Shown piece by piece: positions 46,898 through 58,856 of a stretch of DNA of 64,000 nucleotides. Source of the DNA: Pohlia nutans (lineage: Eukaryota > Streptophyta > Bryopsida > Bryales > Mniaceae); the NCBI GenBank assembly GCA_022496805.1, contig CM040103.1, forward strand, positions 2,684,001 to 2,748,000. The letters run 5' to 3'. The notes beneath the pieces are model-generated. The model did no database searches, was not told the origin of the DNA, and saw nothing but the letters and a program-made list of their open reading frames with translations. A program made the translations under genes and the position numbers. The first letter of the stretch is position 1, and each line of letters starts with the position of its first letter.

Positions 46898-47179
46898 TAA
46901 GAGTTCTCTTATTAAAAAAAACTAATAATTGAGTGAAAATCAATTTTAGCTCTAGAATAAATTTGATGATGCCAAAAACCCTTTAATTTGAAGCAACATG
47001 TGTTGTGAGTTCTATATAGGGTTTAGCCGTATGAACATGGTAAAAGCCACCTACGTTGGCTAAAGGTGACTAAAATAGCCAAAAGGCTTCCAAGTTGATC
47101 AAAAGGCAACCATGTTAGGCTAATGGCAACTCGATGGTACCAAAGATGTGTACAAGTGGCCTTGACGATTTGTGCCAAA
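46898..47179. other. Intergenic, no gene
   Basis: GGCTAAAGGTGACTAAAATAG-like short repeats; part may belong to the dispersed repeat shared with the right edge of the window. Confidence 0.35.
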
Positions 47180-47530
47180 GTTGACATAGGATGTAATTGA
47201 TCAACAATAATGGAGAATTGGGTGCTAGGAGGGTTGTACTACTTGGTGTAAGAGAAATGGTCGAGTTGTACTACTTGGGGTAATAGAGTTGGTTGTATTG
47301 TACTACGTAGTACAATACAACCAAAAAATCAAAAAACCTACAGGTCACTGAAATTGAAAGGGGAAATTTGCAGTACCCGAATCAACAGAAATGCGTCAAT
47401 CGTTTTGACACACTCAACACAAATTTCATAATTCTGTTGATTCGGTCGTTGCAATACACAAACTAACGAAATTGTGTTGGTTTTCTGTTGAGTTGGACAT
47501 CATTTTCTAGTAGTATACTTGGTGTGAGAA
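47180..47530 (-). repeat. Dispersed repeat with about 32-bp minisatellite, inverted relative to 63690-63950
   Basis: TTGATCAACAATAATGGAGA, then units of the form GTTGTACTACTTGGTGTAAG. The complement of 63690-63950 reads in the same order. About 47318-47513 is an insertion absent from the other copy. Confidence 0.75.
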
Positions 47531-47587
47531 AGTTAGTCGTGCTGTCTATTTGGTGAAGTAAAATTGTTGGAGATTTGGGTCATGAAT

Positions 47588-47735
47588 CACTAGTAGAAAT
47601 TTGGTGTTTTACAACTACTCTCGTTTGGAATAACTCATCCAAAACAACTCGTTTTAACAAGAAAAAAATAGTTTTTTTCGTATGAGCGAGAGTGGTTTGC
47701 AATCAGTTGCACAAGACCAAATTTCTAGTACACCG
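47588..47735. mobile_element. CACTA-like MITE
   Basis: CACTAGTAGAAATTTGGTG at the left and ACCAAATTTCTAGTACACC at the right; AAT at 47585-47587 and 47736-47738 is a likely target duplication. The right tip is altered. Confidence 0.65.
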
Positions 47736-48311
47736 AATGATGTATTTTGTGACCTTGGACACTATTTCTAAACCTAAACATTATTAAAATTTAGTGAGAT
47801 ATAGTATCCTCTTAAGAAATAAAATGAATGTATTGTTCCAATGACATATGACAACTTTATCACAAATGTGGCATGCCACCGCATGTCAATTTCATTACTT
47901 CAAAAAAAACATGGCACTCTCATTGAGAGTGAGAATGACAAGTGACTAAAGGACAATGTTTCTCTTTACTTTTGAACGAATTATGCTTAAAGATATTAAT
48001 TATTTTTGGACACGTAATACACCATTGAGTATAATGAATGTTGAACAACATGTTGTGGTTGGAGAGAACAAGTCTTGGGCAGAAGGCCTATACATATTTT
48101 AATAACATGACATTGTGAACATATTGCAACTTTAAAATAATAATTATGATAAACTATGTTTACATTTAATTAATATTTCTTAAAATTGTGCCGATTTATT
48201 TCTTTTGGTCATTGATAAAAGTACCATGAAATAAAGTGAAAAATATATGGGCATTTTAACTTTGAAAATGCTATAAAGTTAATGGCAACCATCGAGGATG
48301 CATAGTCCTTG

Positions 48312-48834
48312 TACCTTTGACATCTAAATGCCTACAACCCTCTCTAAATTTAGAGAATTGTAAAGAGGGATATTTTGAATTTTATGTATAAATAAAAGTT
48401 GTACAATAAGAATTCTATATTCTATCAACTTAGTTAAATCTATAAATGCAGTCACCAATATTTTTGTATAAAACTTGAACCTCAAAATTAATTAATTTTT
48501 CTTGTAATTCAATTACAAATAAGATATTGACATTTTTTGGATGAATCTTTTGTAATGGATTGAAATGTAATTCATTAAATGTAGTGATTTTAAAATTATT
48601 TTTTGGTTGCTTAGTTTTATGAGTTGAAATTTTGAAGAGAATTTTTGAACAAAGATCTCATAAATTTTTGGTAGAACAATGTGGCATGAAATGAGGCAAT
48701 TTCTAATCAGATCACATGTACATGAAGCAAACTTCACATAAAATTTTGATGTATTTTTTTTACTTGCAAAAAGTCCACGATGGATAAGGAAAACGCATTC
48801 AATTTTGTGCATCAGTCAAAAAACAATTGGTTAA
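48312..48834 (+). mobile_element. TTAA element family A, decayed copy
   Basis: The sequence follows family A in order (GTATAAATAAAAGTTGTACA, AATTACAAATAAGATATTGAC, then AAAAGTCCACGATGGATAAG). The left TTAA is lost; a TTAA lies at 48831-48834. Confidence 0.7.
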
Positions 48835-51418
48835 TATTTGAAGTTTGATTTACCCAACATTGCTATGTGTTCAAGTTTATCAATTTATATTCACAATATA
48901 GTTGATGAGACTATATTGTAGGTATTAGCATTCTTATGACATAGAGATTTTAATCTATATAATTGAATTTTTCATAAATCTAAACGCCAAACATACAAAC
49001 CAAAGGCTTAGAAGCTCTTCCCATTGTTTGCTATGTTAACAAATTTCAATCTAATGTAAACATGCTTGAATTTTATTGAAGTTCATGAAAAGGAAATAAT
49101 TCAATACAAACATACTTGAAGATTTAAAAAGAAATGATCAAGTCATTCCAAAATTGAAAGGAGTATGTTTAATTACAATGTATGAATTATTCATGATTCA
49201 TCGTGGAAAAAAAATCGATATGACTTATATGATTTTATATCTATTTATATTAGAATTATCCATACAATAGGAGGAATCATGGTCAAGTTGAAGTAATTTG
49301 AAATTAAAACAAGTATTTTTTTTGGATTGTAAGATGGAAAAGTAAATATACAATTCCTCTTATTTGTTCTTTCCTAAAACATTTCAGAGGGGATTAAAGA
49401 GTATAACGGTGCAGTTCATGAAAATTATCAAGAATCACTCATTTAGAGCAGGACCAAGTGTCAAACAATACGACAAATTTTTGCAAAGAACAAAAGCTTA
49501 CGTGGCAACAACACGAGTCTATTGCAACACATCACAAAAAAGATCAACTTTGCAAATATGCTACGTTGAAGACTAGGAACACAAACCAATACACCGTAAA
49601 CTATCTCTTTACGAATAATTCTATCATGTGTGATGCAACGATGTTTCTTTTGATGGTGGTGGTGTGAGTACGTCCTATGAAAACACATCACCAAAAACCG
49701 TTTGCCTAAAAATGTATAGCTTCAAATTCGAGTACATTTCCTCATTGTTCGCATGGCAGATATTTTGATTTGGCATGGCATGTGTAGTTTCAGTTGATGC
49801 TTGCGTGTTATTCTCCTTCTGAGACGTTCCAGCCACATCCTCACGGGTGGCATACCATCACCTGATTGTTTTTTCTTTATCAATTAATCAATCAATCACA
49901 CCAAATAAATTGTTAATCCTGCAAGTGACACGCTGATCGAGGACGCGCGTGCTTTGTGCGTTATGGATAATTCTTTTGGATCTACAACCACAAGTTGAGC
50001 GAGAAAACAAGAACAAGTTGCCATTGTAACGCTTCTGTATAGAATACTGTACTGTACCAAGGACTAGTCAACGGATTAGTATAAACATGAACAATTGGAG
50101 AATAAATGATCAGGAAATTCATTTTGCATAGTCATCGATAAAAAAGGGTGTTGTTTTGACACTTTAATATTGAAAATCAACACTTTTTAATGGGGTAGAC
50201 ATATCCATTACCATTCATTTAATAAATATTCTCTTGTATATCAGAGGTATATATTTGTGTTTAGAATTGTATACTACACTGATTACTGTGAATTACAATA
50301 ATTTAATAATTGTGGTATTAGAACAAAGTGTGACTCGCAATAATTGAGAATTCTCACAATGAGTAGTGAGGATTGTGTGTAAAGTCTCACACTGATACCT
50401 GTGACTCACAGTAATGGCATTAATTATCAATGTACTAGTATATGAGAGTGGAATTAGGTGTTGAGTGGTAGTGGATATATCCAATTTACTCTAGGTGAAT
50501 ATCGTACTAGATCGCCACCTTCAGAAAATATTTAATATATATTAAAAAAATAAGGTTCGTTCCTCAAAAAATGAATTTCTTGATTTTTGTTTATGAGCAA
50601 AAATGTGATTAAAAATGGCCCTAGTTGACCCAAATGCCAAAAAATAGCTTAGCGGAATATCAAAATATACCTAAAGTAATTTATTCTATTTTCATTTTTT
50701 AGTCCTCATAATTTTTGGTTTTTTACATTTTTTTGGGGGGGGATTATTTTTTGGCAACCCAGCTATGGTACTACGGCAGCCGGTTCAACTGGTTTGAAAA
50801 TATAATTTCCAAATGTTCCAACTTTCAATTTTTTAATTAACTTATGTCTAACCATCTAGCAGGTTCATTGATTTAGCAGTAATTACCAAATATCCAGTCT
50901 AATAGTCGCACCCGAACCGAATATTCGCTTTGAACACATTCCAATACACGACAACAATCTTTAGCCTTTACTGAGGTTGCTTGAAAAGCACGGAGGATTT
51001 CCAAGTCAAAATATACTGGTTCGCTTACCCATACAATCAAGATCGATCTGTTTTATTTGGGCGTCTTTGTTCCTTCAAGCTTTGAAACATTTATTTATTT
51101 CCCAAGTTGGTCAAAGTTACACTATTTACCCACAGCGACAATTTACCTACCGGAGTACCATAAATGTTGAAACCATAAATTCCAATAGGTCGTGACAGTT
51201 TTGGTGGGCGAACTTAATTGCCTTCCCAAAGAGACATTCATGCAATACCATTGGCATCCTATTGAGTGTGTGTGGTACTAATTCCCCAAGTACGCATTAT
51301 TTTGTAAAATCTCAAAATTAGCCAGGGCTCAAATTTGTACTCAATGCCTGAAATCTTCATATCACTCTTATTTTACATCATAACAATATTAGTATCACCT
51401 TCACCAATTTCTCACACG
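48835..51418. other. AT-rich intergenic, no gene
   Basis: Frames at 49364-49694 have no recognised domain. Nothing else seen. Confidence 0.4.
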
Positions 51419-51538
51419 CACTATTAAAAAAGGTGGCTCTCCCTAGGGAGATGCCTAAGCAATATCACCATACATGTGTGGAATTAGGCACTACTTGCAT
51501 GGGCATCTCCCTCGGCAGTGCCACATTTTCTACTAGCG
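51419..51538. mobile_element. CACTA MITE, 120 bp
   Basis: CACTATTAAAAAAGGTGGCT at the left, GTGCCACATTTTCTACTAGCG at the right; same family and length as 28242-28361. No target duplication remains. Confidence 0.75.
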
Positions 51539-51541
51539 TTA

Positions 51542-52245
51542 AAGCATCCACACCCATGCCCTCCCAAAGTTTGATACATGCAATAATTAAATGAAAATGC
51601 TAAGGACACAGATTAAAAAGGCCTCTTAAAGCATCTCATGTAACGCGACATTTCAAGAATTTTGATGCCACAGTGGCCTTCAAACCTTGACATTTCGGCC
51701 TCCTCATGTGTGCCATAGACTCGGCATCGTTGCGGGGCTGCAATTCACTTCTAACGCTCGCGTTTCGGAGATATTTCGGACTTGTTGTGATTTGCCTAAG
51801 GATTCCGCAACTTGGGGAGCAGTGTCGCTGCAGAGGACGAAAAAATCCCGCAGTAGTTGAAATTACAGGTTGCACATGCTTGAGCATCTTCTTTACATAC
51901 ATAGCTTGCCGAGTTAGGAGCAATGCATGGGTGGGGGACAACCGCGCCAAAGAGGAGATAAATTTTTTCAAAGCTTTGGCAGCGAGGCTTGATGTGTCTT
52001 GGGAGCTGCGGCCGGGTGGAGATGCTCTTAACCCTCAATCTTAGCATGTTAAAAATAGCTCTTCAAATCTTAGTTTAGTTACCATATTCTACATTCTACT
52101 TGTGATTGGTTCATTGACTATTTAATGTGCACTTTTAGTGCTTGAGGGGCGTTTAAAGGGTGGGGAAGTGTAAGTTCATGGGCTCTTCAAACGTAGATGA
52201 ACAAGTTTAGCGCATCAACTTTAGCGTGCATGGGTGCGGATGCTC
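51542..52245. mobile_element. PIF/Harbinger-like element with GCATCC[A/G]CACCCATGC ends
   Basis: Left AAGCATCCACACCCATGC, right GCATGGGTGCGGATGCTC; TTA at 51539-51541 and 52246-52248. Another element is nested inside. Confidence 0.75.
51629..52027. mobile_element. Nested element with GCATCTC ends
   Basis: Left AAGCATCTCATG, right GGTGGAGATGCTC; TTA at 51626-51628 and 52028-52030. Inverted termini are short and imperfect. The interior is more GC-rich than its surroundings, which accounts for the overlapping 110-codon frames on both strands. Confidence 0.55.
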
Positions 52246-52248
52246 TTA

Positions 52249-52527
52249 GTGTAGCATGTGAACGGTGTGGCATGAATGCCATGGCAGTGTGAATCACATG
52301 AGTGTTTATTGTCATGTGAATCTAGCACAAAAGTTCACCTAACATTTGCTCTTTTGATATTAAACACTCAGTCACCTGATTGGAGGGGAACTGCTATCAC
52401 CCGAGCTTGTTCTGTAATCACAAATAGCTGCAAATACCTCGCCTGTGTGAACATTTGAACGAAGATTATATTTGATCTTGATTTTGTGTTTGATTTTAGT
52501 AAATATTAAATTTGAAAGACAATCGAG
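52249..52527. other. Short spacer, no gene
   Basis: Nothing recognised. Confidence 0.3.
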
Positions 52528-53074
52528 TTAACCCTTTAACGTCCCGATTCATCATTGATTTCAAAGATCCGTTATAAAATGTTTGATGAATACCAAAAAT
52601 GGAGTTGATGTACAAAGCAAAGTTGTAAATGTCAATGTTTAGATCACATCTGTATGGTTGGATTTATCATATTTTTTAGTAATTTTTTAAATTAATTTTT
52701 CAAGGTTTTCTTTTGAAATTCAATTAAAAATCCCAAAGTAACACAAAAAAATTAAAAATTGTTGTAATGAATTTGAAATAACATGCACTACGAGATGGTA
52801 TGCTTTCCATTATTTGATTCTACTTATTTTGGAAAATCATGCTGAAGGTCTCACTTTTTGAACTAAGAATGAAACTTGACATCAACCACTATTGTTATTT
52901 TTCAAAAAATCACAATATCTTATTTTGAAGATCCATACCCTACAAATGGTAGTCAACTAGCACAAGAACCAAGGAAAATTTAGATGGATGAAAAATTGTA
53001 CATGATGTAGTAAAGAGAAGGATTTCAATCTGTTCGTCATCCATTATATGGACGCAGGCGCGTTAAAGGGTTAA
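52528..53074 (+). mobile_element. TTAA element, 547 bp, family A relative
   Basis: Left TTAACCCTTTAACG, right CGCGTTAAAGGGTTAA, a 10-bp inverted terminus CCCTTTAACG with TTAA both sides. The interior (GTTATAAAATG, GTATGGTTGGATTTATC) is related to family A. Confidence 0.85.
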
Positions 53075-53641
53075 ATTTTAAAATTTTGCCAAAGATTAAA
53101 AAATAGGAATCAGTAAAAAAAAAATTGTTCCACAAACTGATGACTTTCGTTGCATTTTGCGGATGCTGGCAAGTCACTATTGATTGTGGATAGGAATTGC
53201 AAACCCTTCAAATAATTACAATAAATGTTGAAGTGATTTATTCTAATCATGGGCCTTTTTTTGGGTCAAATTCATAATGTTATTAAAAACATTATTGAAA
53301 ATTCTACAATTGAAAAGGGGGGATTATGATTCAATATAGTTGAATGGGATATATTTGATAACATTCTAGATTTTAAATCTCCGCATAAGGTTGAGATTAG
53401 AGTATGTTCAATTTGGAATACCAATATTTCCCTATTGATATGATCAAAGGCCAATGATAAAGTGATTTCTACAATTGGAATGGATTTGAACAATCAAACA
53501 GTTGACAAATCTTACTAATGATGGATATTTTTTACATGTTAATATCAAGAGTGATCCACTTTACACACGACAATAGTGAAGTGCTATAATGACAATTTTA
53601 CACTTCTTTGAGACATTTGATAATAACAAGGGATCTGAGAA

Positions 53642-53771
53642 CGACTAGGCTAACGATCTGATTCTATGCGCAATCCGATATGTCATTGATTGACGGACTT
53701 TTGTGGCGACTAGGCTAATGATGTGATTCTATGCGCAATCCGATATGTTATTAACTAGCAGACTTTTGTAG
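53642..53771 (+). repeat. 65-bp tandem duplication
   Basis: Two copies, starting CGACTAGGCTAACGATCTGA (53642) and CGACTAGGCTAATGATGTGA (53707), share TTCTATGCGCAATCCGATAT. Confidence 0.9.
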
Positions 53772-55640
53772 CTTTCATGTTTCTTTTTTAAATCTATCTC
53801 ACTATAATTCATGTCGGGTTGCAGTATGAGTTTTTGCAACATCTTTGAAAAAAGAAGACAACTTTGAAGACTTGACGCTGACTCAAAATGAAGTAGTATT
53901 GCGCCATGTGTCTTGAAGGCGATTTTCAACAAATTATGTGTGTCGTTGCATAAGTTATTTTGGTTAAATGCCTTTCCAAGCAAACCGTGGTGGCACAATG
54001 TTTGTTTTGCATACACACGTCATTAGTAGAAAGTTGTAGGTACAATTTTATGATGGAGAGGCCAAATTGCACAAAGGCCCATGGAGGTAGGGTGGACAAG
54101 GTTGCACTCAATTTAATTTTTGAAAGTATTTTTTACAATAATCACGTGTGGTTGAAAAACTTGTAAATTGATAGATTTAAAGAGTTCTCTAAAATAGTCA
54201 ACAAGACATGATTGCTTACAATAGATGCTTCATTTAAACATCCATTCCAAATTTTCACCCATTGTCAAATTTTTAGACTTATCATAATTTACAAAGTAAA
54301 ATGTAAAAGTCCTTCCAAACATCCTTTGAACTTTTGACCAATTATATTGCTAAATCTCCTAAAATATCAATGAGATGCCCTTATGTGTTGTATCTGTTCA
54401 CACAAATGTAAACTTTCTTTAAATATACAACCATAAAAAATCGGCACAACCAAATTATTCAAAAACTACCAAAGTACATAGGCTAAGGACCTTGAAATGA
54501 TTTTAAAATTTTCATATTTGGTTTCTTTGAGTGAACGAAATCTTCATTCACATCAATACCAAAAACAAACCTATGATGATTGATGATTATCTTCTACTTT
54601 GTAAATAAGCGCTAATGGATTTCATGAGTATTTTAAAATAAAATAAAATAAAATAGTCAAATCACTTCTATACAACGACACAGCAAAATAGTTAACATAT
54701 AAGTCAAGGAAATTTTTTTACAAGAGGGAAAAAACACAAGGAGTAAAAAAACAAAAATTTATTTAATATCGTCAATCTTTGAAAATCTCCCAATTGTTCA
54801 TTATGTACAAAATAATGGATGTATGAAGGAAAAATAAGAAAACAATCTATTAGGGTCAATCAATATTAGTTAAAAGCCCCACCCAAATTTGTTCCCCTAT
54901 ATTTTGCTTCCAAATGTGAGATTCATGGTTAACCTTGATTGACTTACTAGATTTTGCCACGTACTTTTCCTTGAGACATTCATTTTTGTAACACATAAAA
55001 TTCCATTGTATTGTAAGGGATTTTTTAAACAAAGAGACCCTAGAAATATAAATAGGGGTTCTTCCAAGTTGGGAGATCCTACTCCTACATTTCCAAGAGA
55101 TACTTATTTTATACATAATTTTTTGTTTTCATGCAATTTTCAGGATTCTTTTAAATAGCGTAAATACCAATTCAATTGTGTGTTTGAACATCTCTTTTCT
55201 TTAATAAAAAGATAGGGTAAAAAATAATACCCATCTCTTTACGTTTATAGAGGTTTATTCCTTTCAACACTCTTCTACGTTCTAAATGTTCCTTTAAGCT
55301 CCCATGTTTGGAATGTCTTTCTCAACGAGAAACAAACCTCCCTTATTACAGAATACTAAGATCCAAATTCAACACGATGTTTTCTACAAAAATAATTGTT
55401 TTTCTTTCATAAGTCTCACTCTCCGTGGAAAAACTAAAGTAAATAAAACTAACCATTCTAAACCCTACATTATCAAATGCAATAAAACAATAAAACTCAA
55501 TTTCTGAGCGATTTAAAAAAACCACCCCAAATTCTATTTTTTTTTATCAGTTTAGTTTTTCCATGGAGGGTGAGGAATATCATTATCACCGCAATTAATT
55601 TTAAAAAATGAAAGAGAAATCCATTCAATTTTTTAAGCAA
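53772..55640. other. AT-rich intergenic upstream of the AP2/ERF gene
   Basis: No gene seen. Confidence 0.4.
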
Positions 55641-55659
55641 ATAAAAAAGAGGCGGGGTT

Positions 55660-55930
55660 AAATCGTGGCAATCACTTTCATCCAAACCCGAAGCAAACAA
55701 GAAGCCCGCGCGCGCCCATTCCACAGACGTGTAGTCGACGGAGACGTGGACGCGACGACTGCTTTCGTCGAAGCCCACTTTGACGGTGGCTCAACCGGGC
55801 AGCCCGTTCCCGACCCCCAAAACAAAAAAAACTCAATTAAGCACTAATCTCGGGGGATTAGCGCTAATCCGTCGGAGCAGACCTTGACGGGGTCGGGAGT
55901 ATAAGGCTCCCCCACCCCGTCTTGAAAACT
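55660..55930 (+). promoter_or_regulatory. Likely core promoter of the AP2/ERF gene
   Basis: GC content rises sharply here. TATAAGG at 55900-55906 is a good TATA box, placing transcription start near 55930. Upstream, GACGTG-type ACGT words occur at 55727-55732 and 55742-55747, which could be bZIP or bHLH sites. Placement is by inspection only. Confidence 0.5.
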
Positions 55931-57212
55931 CCGCAGCACTCATATTTTCAAGTCTTCGATCAAGCTTTCCAGCGCTCTCGCTCTCACAATTTCACACACA
56001 CTCTCGCACTCTAGGCACTGAAGGGGCTGGTAGGAAGTGGAAGGCGCACAGCACGCTCGGATCACGCTCTTTCAATCGTTGGTTGGTTGGTTTTCTTTCA
56101 TTGTTGCGCGGTGTGCACTTCGGTGTTGCACCTCGCCGGTGATTGATTGTTTTACGGTTGAGGGAGATCCGAGGGTTGGCGTTTCCACGGATCACCTGCT
56201 CACTCACTTGGCAGGCTAGGCACTGGGGTTCCCGTTTCATCGCAGCTCGCAGGGCAGGCTAGGTACTTGGACTTTCGTTGGTTCTGGAGACAGGCTAGGC
56301 ACTTGATCTTGGCACTCGTAGTGTTGCTTCTCTTCTTCCCCTCCGGTAGTTTCTCATAGCTTTTGGGTTGTATGTTTGGTTACGTTTAGCTTAGAGCAGG
56401 AGTACACAGGTTTCTCACTTGCACTGGTATGTGTTGGCACTGATGATCGCACGCCCTCAAACTGGTTACCCTTATGCGATCAAGTCTCTTTGCTGCACAA
56501 CCCATATTTTCTGGAACAGATAACACTTCTTAAGTAAGCCCGTCGTGAAATTTCACTGCACCATTTCTTATCGGCGGGGCTTGGATGTGAAGTCTGGTTT
56601 ACGCTATCGCACACACCTGTAGGCTAGGCACTTCACTCTGGTTCGCGTACAGGTTTAGTCTCACTGTCGCATAATCGTTTGGTCTCTCTGAAGTCGTTTC
56701 TGTCGTCAACGCTCGTTTTTGGTTTGGTTTGTGGTTTTTTTTCTCCTATTTCTCCTTTTTTGGGTCAGGTTGCACCATCACTGCAGGCGGTGATAGCGAG
56801 TCAGGGTCCGTTTTTGAGTTACCTTGCACTCTGTTCTGGTGCAGGTCCTGTCTTCCTTCAGTGTTTAGACAGTCCCGTTCGTGTTCTTTGCTTGGCATCC
56901 GGAATTCCCGCGTATTGAGGCATTCGGTGTATCTGCTATCTCAGGGTTCTGTCCACTTTCGGAAGTTAGTGGACCAAGATTGGTGATTTCTAAAGGCTTT
57001 TCTTGGGATTGGCCTACGATTTCGTTATTGCATCTTGTCAGGCCCTTGTGGTAGTATTCATCGAGTGTTCTGTTGTTTTGAGTGTAAGTTTGTCAAGCAA
57101 GTGTTTTTTAACACTGTATATAGTATCATATTATATTACGGTTTTGAGTGAAGTTTGTTTGGAGCGAGACGACGATTTGATTTAGAGTCCGAAGAGAAGA
57201 CCGGTTACCTCG
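55931..57212 (+). promoter_or_regulatory. Long putative 5' leader with five copies of a CAGGCTAGGCACTTG-like motif
   Basis: Between the TATA box and the start codon lie about 1.28 kb of moderately GC-rich sequence, all or part of which may be 5' UTR (perhaps spliced). CTAGGCACTG at 56011, GGCAGGCTAGGCACTGG at 56210, GGGCAGGCTAGGTACTTGG at 56252, CAGGCTAGGCACTTG at 56291 and GTAGGCTAGGCACTTCA at 56619 share one 11-15 nt core. Short upstream reading frames begin at ATG 56429 and 56443 (27 codons, ending 56523). Confidence 0.5.
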
Positions 57213-58856
57213 ATGGCAGCTGTGGCACATAATAACCTGAGCTCCATGATGCCAGGATACGGAGTGTCTTCCAGAGGCTTTTACTACGACAACGCCATCC
57301 ATGATGGTGGCGGGTTGTCCACGAGCGGAAGAGACTCTGGAGTAGACGATAGCTTTCGTTTCTTATTAAACAATAGTCTATTAGCCCCCTCTGCTTTGAG
57401 CCATGATGAGATCTTGGTACGTGAGGAAAAGAGAATTGCCGGATTAGTCGGGTCACCTGGATCCATGGAGAGTTCCTCACCTGAGTTAGCAGGCGAGAAA
57501 ATCGTGTACGCTCCGTATGGGTCATTACAGCCGCAATTCACTCCCACATACGTCGGGTCGCAGGGTCTTGCGACGAGTACGTACATGGTCAGTAATGACC
57601 ATGCATCTTACGTAGTTCCGAATGTTTACGGCTTGCAGCCTGGGATATTTAGTGGGGGATTCACGCATCAGCAGCCTGATGCGCAGGGTACTAGTTTGGA
57701 ATACGTTCCAGTGGCTCCGCAGCTGTATCAGTTTCAGTTTGCGGTTCCACCTCAGTCACATGAGATGGATCTGCAAAGCCTGCCGAACTTGCCTCGCGCT
57801 TCGTGGAGTTCCTCGGTTGATCTTGGTGCTCGCGCCCAAGTGATGAAGAAGACAGCCGAGAAGCGAATAGGAGTGCCCCGGACCAAGCTTTACCGGGGCG
57901 TACGTCAAAGACACTGGGGCAAGTGGGTCGCCGAGATCCGCTTGCCCAGAAATCGCACAAGACTTTGGCTAGGAACCTTCGACACCGCAGAGGAAGCAGC
58001 TCTAGCATATGATACGGGTATGTACTGTTCCATCTATGTAGCATTTTGGAAGACTGTTCCATGTATGCCTCCTCTTTTTGTTTTTGTGCATGTTTGATTT
58101 CTCATCATTTTCTCTTTGTTCGCAGCGGCATATAAATTGCGAGGCGAGTACGCGCGTCTCAACTTCCCTCGCCAGCAAGGCGACCAGGGGGTACAATCTG
58201 GCGGAGGATCACAGCAGTCATCCGTGGATGACGCAGCTGGTGTTCCACCCGCACTAATCAAGAGCAGAGTTCTCACTTCGACGTTAGATGCGAAGCTGCA
58301 GGAGATTGCTTACCAGAAACAACTTCAGGCACAAATGGTTGGGGGCGACAAGAGTCACTCCCCCGTCGAGCCTGTAAAACCCATATCTGGTATGAATCCG
58401 AGTCAGCAAGCATCAAACGTTGGAGCGAAGAATGAGCTTCGTAGCAGTGCGGGTGTTGCGGACCACTTCAGTTTTGGAGAAAGTGGCTGCAGTACACCAT
58501 CATCAAGTCCCTGCCAGAGCCCCCCTGAGTCTTCTTCAGCGAGCGATTCGAGATACGTTAGCTCACCCGGATCAGACGCCACCGGTTTATCATATGAAGA
58601 CGACCTCCGGTTCGATCTTGACGGTCTTCTCAGCAATGTCCCAAGCAGTGAGCAACAACTGGACATGAGCTGGGATGTCTTATTAAGCGATTCTGTAGAT
58701 AGTGAGGCATCTGTTGATCAGTATGGCTCTCCACAGTCACTGGGAGAGTGCGTTACAAGTGTTACCAAACCCGTGAACAAGAAACGATCCTTGACACCAA
58801 CATCGGCGACGTTGTCACCTCCCCGGAAGTTCAATGTATGGAGACATTGTGAATGA
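57213..58856 (+). CDS. AP2/ERF transcription factor, DREB A-6 (RAP2.4-like), two exons
   Basis: Exons 57213-58017 and 58126-58856 around a 108-bp GTATGT...CGCAG intron give 1536 nt, 511 residues. The AP2 domain spans residues about 226-283: [37 protein letters not shown], and after the splice [15 protein letters not shown]. Val in WVAEIR with Leu at the next specificity position is the DREB A-6 pattern. LDAKLQEI (322-329) matches a motif after the domain in RAP2.4 proteins, and [11 protein letters not shown] (447-457) resembles their C-terminal EIDWD motif, a likely acidic activation region. The N-terminal 220 residues are Ser/Gly/Pro/Gln-rich. Such proteins bind GCC-box or DRE DNA in the nucleus and control light, wounding, cold and dehydration responses. 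The first frame alone would read into the intron and stop at 58097, so a retained intron would cut the AP2 domain. RAP2.4-type genes in flowering plants are usually intronless as I recall. Confidence 0.93.

Noticed and set aside
57205..58666. Several frames of 80-123 codons opposite or offset to the AP2/ERF exons
   Set aside because: Shadows of the coding exons.
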